Made by a program: the position numbers and the translations under genes
From: CAWDMN01 sp963803155
GTDB lineage: Bacteria > Acidobacteriota > Terriglobia > Versatilivoradales > Versatilivoraceae
Reading direction: 5' to 3'
Assembly: GCA_963803155.1 (NCBI GenBank)
Contig: CAWDMN010000024.1
Coordinates: forward strand, 1 to 11,032
Length of the DNA: 11,032 nucleotides
The notes under the pieces: model-generated
Databases searched by the model: none
What the model was told of the DNA's origin: nothing
What the model saw: the letters and a program-made list of their open reading frames with translations, nothing else
In this document: positions 1 through 6,410 of the stretch, piece by piece
Layout: each line of letters begins with the position of its first letter
Position numbering within the stretch: position 1 is the first letter of the stretch

Positions 1-843
1 AATTTCCGAGGTTTTTTCCGGTTGCTCTCTGAACTGCATATCCCTTTTCGAATGGCCGATGATCTGTCGCTGCTCGACAAACAACCGGGGGAATTCGACC
101 TAGTGGTTCTCCCGGAAGGGGGAAAGCATTCGGAACTGGATCGTTATCTGCGGAAAGGGGGAAGTGTTTTGGCAGCCGGCATCGAAAAACCTGCCCTGGA
201 ATTGCCGCCTACCGTAAAGCTCTGGCCAACTGTGGAAAATGCTTACTGGCGCATCAATCAAGAAGACCTCTTCCCTTCTCTCTCCTTCACTCGCGTGCTT
301 TTTCTGGAAGGACGTTATCTGGAGCTGGAATCCCAAGGATTCGCACCTTTGACTTTGATTCCGCAATCCTCCTTTTCACCACCTGAAAAAGTATCTCGGC
401 TTGAAGAAGTCACCAACAAGCCAGGCTTGATCCTGACCCAATATGGGAAAGGGCAGCTGGCCTATCTGCCCTGGGAGATAGGACAACTCTACTACCGGCA
501 GAGTAATGACAGTCATCGCAGATTAATCAGTGACCTGATTGACCGCCTGCTGCCCGAGGGGCGGCAATTGATCACTACGGCCCATCCATTGGTGGAGATG
601 ACTTTAATGAATCAGCCCGCACAGGATCGGACTCTTCTCCATCTGATCAATCTCTCCGGCCATTCCGGAACTGCATTTTTCGAGCCCATCCCGATGGGAC
701 CTTTTTCCGTTACCATCAAAAGGCATTTTGTTTCTGCCCGCCTGGCCAGTTCCAGCGCCGCGCTGAATCCCCAGGTAAAAGGGGAAAGCACCACTCTGAA
801 TGTACCCCAATTGAACGAATATGATGTGGTCATTTTGAAATAA
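1..843 (+). CDS. C-terminal part of a glycoside-hydrolase-like protein (beta-galactosidase trimerisation-like fold), 5' truncated
   Basis: The frame is open from base 1, so the TTG at 22 is not the real start; about 280 residues are visible and the N-terminus lies off-window. The visible part begins with a stretch (GFFRLLSELHIPF) followed by LVVLPEGG and a YLRKGGSVLAAG segment. This is the pattern of the class-I glutamine-amidotransferase-like domain that trimerises GH42-type beta-galactosidases and ends many hypothetical glycosyl hydrolases. Later come GKGQLAYLPWEIGQLYY and, in the last 90 residues, a VEMTL...RTLLHLINLSG segment typical of the terminal beta-sandwich of those proteins. The catalytic barrel would be off-window, so no activity or substrate can be named. 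Stop is TAA at 841-843, with a hairpin about 90 bases later. Family resemblance is from memory of sequence patterns; the exact family is uncertain. Confidence 0.6.
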   Translation, partial: NFRGFFRLLSELHIPFRMADDLSLLDKQPGEFDLVVLPEGGKHSELDRYLRKGGSVLAAGIEKPALELPPTVKLWPTVENAYWRINQEDLFPSLSFTRVLFLEGRYLELESQGFAPLTLIPQSSFSPPEKVSRLEEVTNKPGLILTQYGKGQLAYLPWEIGQLYYRQSNDSHRRLISDLIDRLLPEGRQLITTAHPLVEMTLMNQPAQDRTLLHLINLSGHSGTAFFEPIPMGPFSVTIKRHFVSARLASSSAALNPQVKGESTTLNVPQLNEYDVVILK

Positions 844-929
844 GCATGGCAAACATTTCAGCCAGGTATAAGGAACAAGCCGTAAACCTCATACAAATCC
901 CTTCTGGAATTATCCACCCCTGGATTGGA

Positions 930-955
930 CTTCCCGCCAGGTCTGGAGCGGGAAG
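930..955 (+). terminator. Putative rho-independent terminator
   Basis: A perfect 8-bp inverted repeat, CTTCCCGC (930-937) and GCGGGAAG (948-955), encloses a 10-base loop. It is followed by AATTTTCC, a short T-run. It lies about 87 bases after the stop of the preceding plus-strand gene. Stem strength and position fit a terminator; the short T-tract keeps confidence moderate. Confidence 0.45.
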
Positions 956-1139
956 AATTTTCCTGCCGACCATGCACTGGATTGATCTCCCCTCCAAAAC
1001 TTAGCCGCAGGACAAAAGTGGAGAAGACGCTGAGTCACAAAGAGTGAAAAGTAGGAATGCGAGATTAATCCCCCAATTCCCTCCAGCAAACCGTGGCATA
1101 AGGTGCGCGGAAATTTGAGAAAGAGATGCCTGTTTTTCT

Positions 1140-1169
1140 TTGCGTGCAGTTCCGTAAATAGTTTATGTT
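1140..1169 (+). promoter_or_regulatory. Weak sigma-70-like promoter candidate for the SGNH hydrolase gene
   Basis: TTGCGT (1140-1145) and TATGTT (1164-1169) are separated by 18 bases and lie about 80 bases before the proposed start at 1251. Matches to the consensus are partial (4 of 6 in each hexamer), and promoters in this organism may differ, so this is only a candidate. Confidence 0.2.
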
Positions 1170-1236
1170 ATGGTGCTATTTGAATTGAGTCAGACAGCGA
1201 ACAAACCGCTGACGCAGATTATGATATTTCTTCAAT

Positions 1237-1240
1237 GGAG
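1237..1240 (+). promoter_or_regulatory. Ribosome binding site that decides the SGNH hydrolase start
   Basis: GGAG ends 10 bases before ATG 1251. The alternative upstream start at 1170 has no purine-rich site and would put 27 polar or mixed residues ahead of the signal peptide, so 1251 is preferred. Confidence 0.6.
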
Positions 1241-1250
1241 GCCTTATTTG

Positions 1251-2513
1251 ATGAGAAAAATGCGGTTCTTTCTCTTCTTTTTTTCTTTCCTGCTGCCATT
1301 ACGGCTCATGGCTGCTGAAGATTTCGTTCTGAAGGATGGTGACCGGGTAGTTTTTTATGGAGACAGTATTACTCAAGACGGCACTTATTGCCAACTAGTC
1401 GAATGGTATACGGCGACGCGATTTCCCGAGAGAAACATCACCTTCTTTTATGCGGGCGTGGGAGGAGATCGGGTCAGCGGCGGCGGGGCGGGTCCCATCG
1501 ATCAACGCTTGGAGAGAGACGTCATTGCCCATAAACCTACTGTAGTGACGATTATGTTGGGAATGAATGACGCCAGTTATCGTCCCTTTGATGAGGCCAT
1601 TTTCAAAACCTATTGTGATGGTTATCGCAAAATTGTTGCCCGTTTGAGGGATGCCTTGCCAGGAGTTCGGCTGACCTTGATCCAGCCGTCCCCCTTTGAC
1701 GACATTGCCCGCCCGCCTCAATTCGAAGGAGGCTATGACGGAGTGCTTCGTCGTTACGGACAGTTTGTGGCGGAATTGGCCAAAGAACAGAGCGCCACGC
1801 TGGTGGATTTCGGAGCGCCGGTAAATAAAGGTTTGCAGTTGCTTCAGGCCAATGATCCTGCATTGGCCCGCCAGTTAATTCCAGACCGGGTTCACCCGGG
1901 CTTCTCCGGACATTACCTCATGGGCGCCGCCCTTCTCCGAGCCTGGGGCGCACCTGTCCAAGTCTCTCAAGTGGTGATCGATGCCTTCGCTCAACCCAAG
2001 GTTCAGACGGCAAATAATACCAGCATCACTTCTCTCGAAGGCCAAATTGGAAGGCTGAAATGGAAACAAACAGATAAGGCGTTTCCTCTTCCAGTGAATT
2101 TTTCTGACGGAGATATTGAATTAGCGGAAAAAGCTGGATTGGGTTTGGAAAATCTGGACCAGGAAATAGTGAAGATTACTGGCCTATCCGTTGGGGAATA
2201 TGAATTACTCATTGACGGTCAAAAAATCCTGTCCGCCAGCGACTCCGGATGGTCAAAGGGAGTCAACTTGGCCATGTACCGAACCCCGATTCTTTGGCAG
2301 CATTCTATGTCTGTTCGTTGGAGCACGGAAGAGCGGAAAGATATTCAGACTATTCGGCGCGGAGCACTGGTCTCAGCCGAAAGAGATTCTTCGTATCTGA
2401 AAACCGCGGAAGATCTGCTCAGGCTAAACTCATCTGCCCGTGCGGATCAGCAAAAGAGTCTACAACCGCGAGAACATCAATTTGAACTAGTGCCCGCCAC
2501 TGCTTCCAAATAG
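1251..2513 (+). CDS. Secreted SGNH/GDSL-family hydrolase (esterase-like)
   Basis: The protein is 420 residues from ATG 1251. It opens with a basic start (MRKMR), a strongly hydrophobic Phe/Leu stretch and a likely cleavage site near LMAAED, so it is probably exported. The SGNH blocks are all present. The nucleophile motif GDSIT has Ser39, the block II Gly lies in AGVGGD (near residue 71), block III GMND has Asn106, and the terminal DRVHP has Asp212 and His215. This makes it a likely active serine esterase, possibly acting on acyl or acetyl groups of polysaccharides, but the substrate cannot be read from sequence. Residues of about 240-420 form a C-terminal region with a short beta-domain (GLSVGEYELLIDGQ, GVNLAMYRTP) that I recall from SGNH proteins of Planctomycetes and Verrucomicrobia, then a polar helical tail. 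It stands alone, with long spacers on both sides. A REP-like hairpin starts 9 bases after its stop. Confidence 0.85.
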   Translation: MRKMRFFLFFFSFLLPLRLMAAEDFVLKDGDRVVFYGDSITQDGTYCQLVEWYTATRFPERNITFFYAGVGGDRVSGGGAGPIDQRLERDVIAHKPTVVTIMLGMNDASYRPFDEAIFKTYCDGYRKIVARLRDALPGVRLTLIQPSPFDDIARPPQFEGGYDGVLRRYGQFVAELAKEQSATLVDFGAPVNKGLQLLQANDPALARQLIPDRVHPGFSGHYLMGAALLRAWGAPVQVSQVVIDAFAQPKVQTANNTSITSLEGQIGRLKWKQTDKAFPLPVNFSDGDIELAEKAGLGLENLDQEIVKITGLSVGEYELLIDGQKILSASDSGWSKGVNLAMYRTPILWQHSMSVRWSTEERKDIQTIRRGALVSAERDSSYLKTAEDLLRLNSSARADQQKSLQPREHQFELVPATASK

Positions 2514-2521
2514 TCCGTTAA

Positions 2522-2560
2522 AGATGTAGGATGCGTTGGCTCGAAGAGCGTAACACATCT
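2522..2560. repeat. REP-like palindrome after the SGNH hydrolase gene
   Basis: The core is GATGCGTT (2530-2537) against AACACATC (2552-2559), 7 of 8 pairs. It carries an inner hairpin GCTC-GAA-GAGC (2539-2549). The outer sequence reads GTAGGATGCG..., the opening of a class of intergenic palindromes that recurs in many bacterial genomes. Only one copy is visible here. It has no T-run after it, so it is unlikely to be a simple terminator, although it may protect the 3' end of the mRNA. Confidence 0.5.
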
Positions 2561-2899
2561 GACCATTGCGCCATCGCTCGATGAGGCACAAAGTCGGAGC
2601 AACACTCGAATGATTTCTAATCAAGTGCGCGCAAATAAAGAAGCCAGTGTGAAAAGAGCAATGGGATTGACGGTGAGCGTTAAGGATGGCAAAAGGCCTT
2701 GTCCCCGCTCTGTGGGAACCGGCAATTAGGACGTTGGAGGAAGTGCCCGTGAATCCTATCCCAGAGCGGCTCCTCACCCAATCTGCAACGGCAGACCGCC
2801 CTCTCCCCGCTTCTCGGGGCAATCTCCGCTTATCGAGCGAGGGTAGTGAACCATCGTATTCTCGATCCAAGTATTTATTCTCATTTCGTATCAATGATC

Positions 2900-2943
2900 A
2901 GAACCACCGTCAAAATATTTAGAGATTCTATCATGGTGGTTCT
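2900..2943. repeat. Long inverted repeat upstream of the SDR gene
   Basis: AGAACCACC (2900-2908) pairs perfectly with GGTGGTTCT (2935-2943). A further G-T and T-A pair extend the stem to 11, and an A/T-rich loop of 22 bases lies inside. It sits 57 bases before the SDR start. No T-tract follows on either strand. It could be an operator, a 5'-UTR structure or the end of a repeat element; the sequence does not decide. Confidence 0.45.
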
Positions 2944-2999
2944 TGTGCTCGTGCTGATGATAGACGCAAGATGACTAGGAAAGGAGAATCGCTACACTC

Positions 3000-3770
3000 A
3001 TGAATGAAATGAAAAATAAAGTCGCCATCATCACCGGCTCCAGCAGTGGCATAGGCAAAGCCTCGGCGCTAAAGTTTGCGGAAGAAGGGGCACGAATCGC
3101 CTTGGTCTCCCGACGTGAAAATGTTTTGGCGGAAGTTGCCGTTGAGGTGAAGGAGCGGGGCGGAACAGCCCGGATAATTGCCGCTGATGTGACCATCGAA
3201 GCTGATATTGAACGCATCGTCAGAGAAACCGTCGAGGAGCTTGGCGGGATCGATATCCTCGTCAATGCTGCTGGTATTCTGCGGACGGGGAATATCGAAT
3301 CCACTCGCCTCGAAGACTGGGACGAACTTTTCAACATCAATGTTCGTTCCCCATTTTTTCTAACCCAGAACGCCATGCCCTACCTGATCGATCGAAAAGG
3401 AGCTGTAGTCAGCGTCTCCAGTGTCACCGGCATCCGGGCTTTTCCCAACATCCTGGCCTATTGCTCCAGCAAAGCCGCCCTGGATCAATTGACCCGCTGT
3501 ATCGCTCTTGAGGTGGCCTCAAAAGGAGTGCGCATTAATGCGGTCAATCCGGGGGTGGTGGTCACAAATCTGCACAAATCTGGAGGAATGGCGGAACAAG
3601 CATATTCGGACTTCCTGGAGCGAGGCCAGATCACCCACCCAATGGGGCGAGTCGGAACGGCCGAGGAAGTGGCGGAACTGATTTACTTCCTGGCTTCACC
3701 CAAAGCAGGCTGGATTACGGGTGTCTCCTGCCCCATCGACGGCGGACGGCATCAGACTTGTGCCCGATAA
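3000..3770 (+). CDS. Short-chain dehydrogenase/reductase (classical SDR, FabG-like)
   Basis: The 256-residue protein has the full classical SDR signature. It has the TGSSSGIG dinucleotide loop (12-19), Asp63, NAAG (89-92), Asn113, the catalytic Ser near 141 (VSSVTG), YCSSK (Tyr154/Lys158), NPG (183-185) and a C-terminal IDGG (246-249). The SRR after the second strand (37-39) favours NADP(H) over NAD(H). Length and motifs match 3-oxoacyl-ACP-reductase-like or sugar/alcohol dehydrogenases; the substrate is unknown. The enzyme should be cytosolic. ATG 3000 follows AAGGAG (2981-2986) with a slightly long 13-base gap. The internal ATG at 3009 is further away, so 3000 is kept. It is followed after 50 bases by a carbon-nitrogen hydrolase gene on the same strand, probably one transcript. 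Confidence 0.88.
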   Translation: MNEMKNKVAIITGSSSGIGKASALKFAEEGARIALVSRRENVLAEVAVEVKERGGTARIIAADVTIEADIERIVRETVEELGGIDILVNAAGILRTGNIESTRLEDWDELFNINVRSPFFLTQNAMPYLIDRKGAVVSVSSVTGIRAFPNILAYCSSKAALDQLTRCIALEVASKGVRINAVNPGVVVTNLHKSGGMAEQAYSDFLERGQITHPMGRVGTAEEVAELIYFLASPKAGWITGVSCPIDGGRHQTCAR

Positions 3771-3820
3771 ATCATTGAATTTGGGAAGAAAATAGCATCT
3801 CTATTCTAAGGAGCATATCC

Positions 3821-4687
3821 ATGGCGGAAATTCCCACTAAAACCTTGCAAGTATCTTGTGTCCAGCTGCATTGGGCCAAATCCCTCGAATACAATTTGCA
3901 GCGCACACTGCATTACATCCAGACGGCTGCTCAGGAAGGAAGCCGTGTGGTCCTTTTCCCGGAAGCCGGCTTAACCAGTTACTATTTCCCTTATTTGGTG
4001 AACCTGCGAGCCTCAAAAGTGAAGGCTGCCCTGTCTAAAACTTGTGCGGCAGCGCGAAAGAATAAAATTTGGGTGATCGTGGGAACAATACAGAAAACCC
4101 CCGACCGGTTTCTGAATTTGGCGCATGTGATCAATCCAACTGGAAAAATCGTTCATGAGTACGCCAAAGTAAACATGGCGGGCGTCGATGAAAAAAAATA
4201 CTGCCGTGGTGGAGATAAGCTGGCTCTGTTTGAAATCGACGGCATCCCTTGCACCTTGGTCATCTGCCGGGATGGCCGGCATCCGGAGCTCTACCGCGTC
4301 CCGGCCATGGCTGGAGCGCAAATCCTCTTTCATCCCTCCTGCAGTTCTGATGAAATCGAGGCCGTAGCTTGGAAACGAACCTCAGGGCGAGCCCAGCAAC
4401 CAGTCGGACCCAACACAAAGATATTTCATTGCGTCGCTAACACTGTGGGCCAATCGCCCGATGGAAAACAGACTTCCAGCGGAGCCTCGTTTATCCGCGA
4501 GCCCAATGGATTACCTTTGGCTGAGTCAGGATTCTACCAGGAAGAGATGATCACTTCCGTCCTCGATCTTTCCCGGGCAGACCGCGGGTACGTCCTCGAC
4601 AGTCTACAAAATCCTCCATTCCTCAAAAAGCACTGGCAAGAGATGATTAAAGCCGTTCGTGAACGCGCCAGCGTGAAACCGGAATAA
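3821..4687 (+). CDS. Carbon-nitrogen hydrolase (nitrilase superfamily amidase)
   Basis: The 288-residue protein carries the nitrilase-superfamily Glu-Lys-Cys triad: Glu48 in FPEAGLTSY, Lys116 in EYAKVNM and Cys149 in VICRDGRHPE. The order and spacing are those of the family, and it has the common VVLFPEAG strand before the Glu and a HPSC segment after the Cys. Members hydrolyse amides, carbamoyl compounds or nitriles and release ammonia. Which one cannot be told here; the CRDGRHPELYR context resembles Nit-type omega-amidases and N-carbamoyl hydrolases rather than NAD synthetase domains. No signal peptide is seen, so it is cytosolic. The start is secure: TAAGGAG at 3807-3813 lies 7 bases before ATG 3821. 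It is probably cotranscribed with the SDR gene 50 bases upstream. Confidence 0.87.
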   Translation: MAEIPTKTLQVSCVQLHWAKSLEYNLQRTLHYIQTAAQEGSRVVLFPEAGLTSYYFPYLVNLRASKVKAALSKTCAAARKNKIWVIVGTIQKTPDRFLNLAHVINPTGKIVHEYAKVNMAGVDEKKYCRGGDKLALFEIDGIPCTLVICRDGRHPELYRVPAMAGAQILFHPSCSSDEIEAVAWKRTSGRAQQPVGPNTKIFHCVANTVGQSPDGKQTSSGASFIREPNGLPLAESGFYQEEMITSVLDLSRADRGYVLDSLQNPPFLKKHWQEMIKAVRERASVKPE

Positions 4688-4977
4688 TTTTCTCAAGTAA
4701 AGTTATTGGCTGTATTCTTTGAGACGCCCAAGGAAAGATGGAGGGTCGAGATCCATGAATGGCAGTGCAAACGCTCTCACAGATGAAGCCAGTCATTCGC
4801 TCGACCCACAGCCACAAAAAATCATCGCTAAACTAGTGAACATCTTTCCCTTTTACAATCGAAATTTGGAGATGAATATCGCAATTCCGATCAGCCAGAT
4901 CCTTCATTGGTTTTGACTGTCGATGAACCGTGAAGTCACTTAAGATTCAAGATCAACTTCTTTGGAGAGGCCTTCCT
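4688..4977. other. Intergenic spacer, no gene
   Basis: The 290 bases between the carbon-nitrogen hydrolase and the alpha/beta hydrolase show only a weak inverted repeat, TCTCAA (4691-4696) with TTGAGA (4719-4724). A 65-codon open frame from a TTG at 4719 has no Shine-Dalgarno sequence or recognisable domain. No good promoter was found. Confidence 0.5.
4964..4967 (+). promoter_or_regulatory. Ribosome binding site that decides the alpha/beta hydrolase start
   Basis: GGAG lies 10 bases before ATG 4978, which opens directly into a signal peptide. The upstream in-frame GTG at 4930 would add 16 charged residues and lacks a site of its own. Confidence 0.6.
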
Positions 4978-5892
4978 ATGAAATCGCTCTTATTGCTTGC
5001 ATCATACATGACCCTTTTCTCGATGGCCTACAATTTGGAGGCGCAGGATTTTCGTGAAGGCAAAGTTGCGCGTGAGGGATTTGATTTGTATTACCGCATT
5101 AGTGGAACGGGAGCGCCGGTCGTCATTCTATCCGGAGGACCTGGCATTGATTGCGATTACCTAATGCCAGTCGCACAGGAGGTCGCCAAGACGGATCAGG
5201 CGATCCTCATCGAATTGAGAGGCACTGGTCGGTCCATTCCATCCTCCATCAATGCCGACACAGTCAATCTGAAGCTGTATCTCTCCGACTTCGAAGCCGT
5301 GCGCAATCATCTAAAGATTAACCGATGGACCCTTTTAGGCCACTCTGCCGGAGGGATGTTCGCCATGCATTATACGATTGCTCACCCCGAACAGGTCGAT
5401 AGACTTGTGCTTGTAGGTTCTGGTGCGGTGGCCACCCGCTTCATGAATTCACAAAACGACAACGTCATGATGCGCCTGCTTCCCAATGAGCGGAAAGAAC
5501 TGCAGAATCCGAATTTGAGTTTTGGAGAGGCTGTACAAATCACGATGCCTGGAAACTTCTTTGATCGGGCCAAGGCAGCCGAAATGGCAGCCAAGTTCAA
5601 TCCTAAGAGTATTCACCCGGAGGTAACCAAAATTATGATCAGGGAGTTGATGCCCCCCGATGGTGATATCAGGCCGGGATTGCGAGGTTTCACGCGCCAA
5701 GTCCTAGTGGTGACGGGCCGACAGGACCCGCTCGATCCAGGGGTGCAGTACGAAACCCATCTGGCATTTAAAAACTCAAATTTGGAGTTGATTCCCCGTT
5801 GCGGACACTTCCCTTGGATCGAGCAACCGGAGGAGTTCTTCCGGATCTTGCATGAATTTCTAAACACCACAGCACCACATGAAGGAAAGTGA
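4978..5892 (+). CDS. Exported alpha/beta hydrolase, proline-iminopeptidase-like (S33 type)
   Basis: The protein is 304 residues from ATG 4978. Residues 1-22 form a signal peptide (MKSLLLLASY..., small residues before EAQDF), so it probably acts in the periplasm or outside. The alpha/beta-hydrolase core is complete. It has an oxyanion loop SGGPG (52-56), RGTGRS (81-86), a nucleophile elbow GHSAGG with Ser123, an acid at Asp250 in GRQDP and His277 in CGHFPW. The GGPG plus RGTGRS pair is typical of proline iminopeptidases and related S33 hydrolases. Other alpha/beta hydrolases such as esterases or lactonases share it, so the substrate is open. A lid region of roughly residues 151-236 separates core strands as usual. 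It is the last plus-strand gene before a convergent spacer and has no close partner. Confidence 0.85.
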   Translation: MKSLLLLASYMTLFSMAYNLEAQDFREGKVAREGFDLYYRISGTGAPVVILSGGPGIDCDYLMPVAQEVAKTDQAILIELRGTGRSIPSSINADTVNLKLYLSDFEAVRNHLKINRWTLLGHSAGGMFAMHYTIAHPEQVDRLVLVGSGAVATRFMNSQNDNVMMRLLPNERKELQNPNLSFGEAVQITMPGNFFDRAKAAEMAAKFNPKSIHPEVTKIMIRELMPPDGDIRPGLRGFTRQVLVVTGRQDPLDPGVQYETHLAFKNSNLELIPRCGHFPWIEQPEEFFRILHEFLNTTAPHEGK

Positions 5893-6069
5893 TGTTTTCC
5901 CGGATTTTTCCCAATTAAGGGGAAAAAAGCCACAAGACTTTCTATCCCAATATAGCCAATCTCGATGCAACTGGCTTTTGGCAGGGTGGAGTGTTGGCCT
6001 CTGATTTCAGTCATACCGCTGGAATACTTGAGAAGTCGAAAGGGATCATGTAACCTTCGCGACCAACAA

Positions 6070-6107
6070 CCTCTGAGTATAATCCGTATTTTGAATATAT
6101 ACAGAGG
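6070..6107. repeat. Imperfect inverted repeat 1 of the convergent spacer
   Basis: CCTCTG (6070-6075) pairs with CAGAGG (6102-6107). After one A-A mismatch, GTATA (6077-6081) pairs with TATAT (6096-6100, one G-T pair). The loop is 14 bases. Confidence 0.4.
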
Positions 6108-6150
6108 CGGCTGATTTCATCTCCCCATATGCCATAAAATATGACCAATG

Positions 6151-6219
6151 CCTAGCGAGGCTGCGTCTCAAAATGGCGAGGCATGTGTGTCGAACGGTCT
6201 GAGGCGCAACCTCGCAGGG
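6151..6219. repeat. Imperfect inverted repeat 2 of the convergent spacer (strongest)
   Basis: The 16-base arms GCGAGGCTGCGTCTCA (6155-6170) and TGAGGCGCAACCTCGC (6200-6215) form 14 Watson-Crick pairs, one G-T pair and one mismatch around a 29-base loop. Beyond an A-A mismatch, three more outer pairs (6151-6153 with 6217-6219, one a G-T) extend it. The near-matching, imperfect arms look like a folded RNA or a small repeat element rather than a terminator. Confidence 0.5.
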
Positions 6220-6222
6220 ATC

Positions 6223-6285
6223 AGTGGCCAGAGCTATCAGAAAATAAGCCGCCATTCCTTCCCTGAATCCTGGCCCCTGGCCACT
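6223..6285. repeat. Inverted repeat 3 of the convergent spacer
   Basis: AGTGGCCAG (6223-6231) pairs perfectly with CTGGCCACT (6277-6285) over a 45-base interval. The core TGGCCA is itself palindromic, which lowers its weight. Confidence 0.3.
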
Positions 6286-6410
6286 TGTATATATATTGCC
6301 GAACATCACGAAAAATTGATTCATTTACCCACTATCTTGATTTTCAAGACGCTCGCCAGTATTAAATCTCTAAATCTTCAGAATAGGTACTCACTTTGAG
6401 TCGCGACTTC

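Larger units (their letters stand above)
844..1250. other. Intergenic spacer, no gene
   Basis: This 407-base gap separates the glycoside-hydrolase-like gene from the SGNH hydrolase gene. It contains one terminator-like hairpin (930-955) and a weak promoter-like pair (1140-1169). The frame of the downstream gene is open back to 1170, but the upstream 27 codons lack a signal-peptide-like arrangement and a Shine-Dalgarno sequence, so they are treated as leader. Nothing else was recognised. Confidence 0.6.
2514..2999. other. Intergenic spacer with repeat-like palindromes, no credible gene
   Basis: This 486-base gap holds a REP-like palindrome (2522-2560), a small GC hairpin CCCCG/CGGGG (2805-2819) and a long inverted repeat (2900-2943) just before the SDR gene. 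A 135-codon open frame on the minus strand (2487-2894) has no recognisable domain, an odd Arg/Ser/His-rich composition and overlaps the end of the SGNH gene, so it is not called. The composition and palindromes suggest decayed or dispersed repeat DNA. Confidence 0.55.
5893..6410. other. Convergent intergenic spacer with stacked palindromes, no credible gene
   Basis: This 518-base gap lies between two convergent genes. It begins with an A/T-armed hairpin, TTTTTCCC (5905-5912) against GGGAAAAA (5920-5927), which has no T-tail outside the stem. It then holds three further inverted repeats (6070-6107, 6151-6219, 6223-6285) and a short palindrome AGTCGCGACT (6399-6408). A 92-codon open frame on the minus strand (6046-6324) spans the palindromes and has no recognisable domain, so it is not called. 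The block may be a repeat unit or a structured RNA. Confidence 0.5.

Noticed and set aside
1170..1250. Upstream extension of the SGNH hydrolase from ATG 1170
   Set aside because: It would bury the signal peptide behind 27 residues and lacks a ribosome binding site, whereas ATG 1251 has GGAG at a good distance and begins the signal peptide directly.
2487..2894. Minus-strand open frame of 135 codons
   Set aside because: It overlaps the end of the SGNH hydrolase gene, has no Shine-Dalgarno site or recognisable domain, and its Arg/Ser/His-rich composition looks like translated repeat DNA.
4719..4916. Plus-strand 65-codon open frame beginning with TTG
   Set aside because: There is no ribosome binding site and no domain, and it begins inside a weak inverted repeat just after the amidase gene.
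5905..5927. Hairpin TTTTTCCC/GGGAAAAA as a terminator of the alpha/beta hydrolase gene
   Set aside because: The T-run is inside the 5' arm rather than after the stem on either strand, so it does not have terminator form.
6046..6324. Minus-strand open frame of 92 codons in the convergent spacer
   Set aside because: It runs through the palindromes at 6070-6285 and has no recognisable motif. Its openness is better explained by chance or by repeat DNA.
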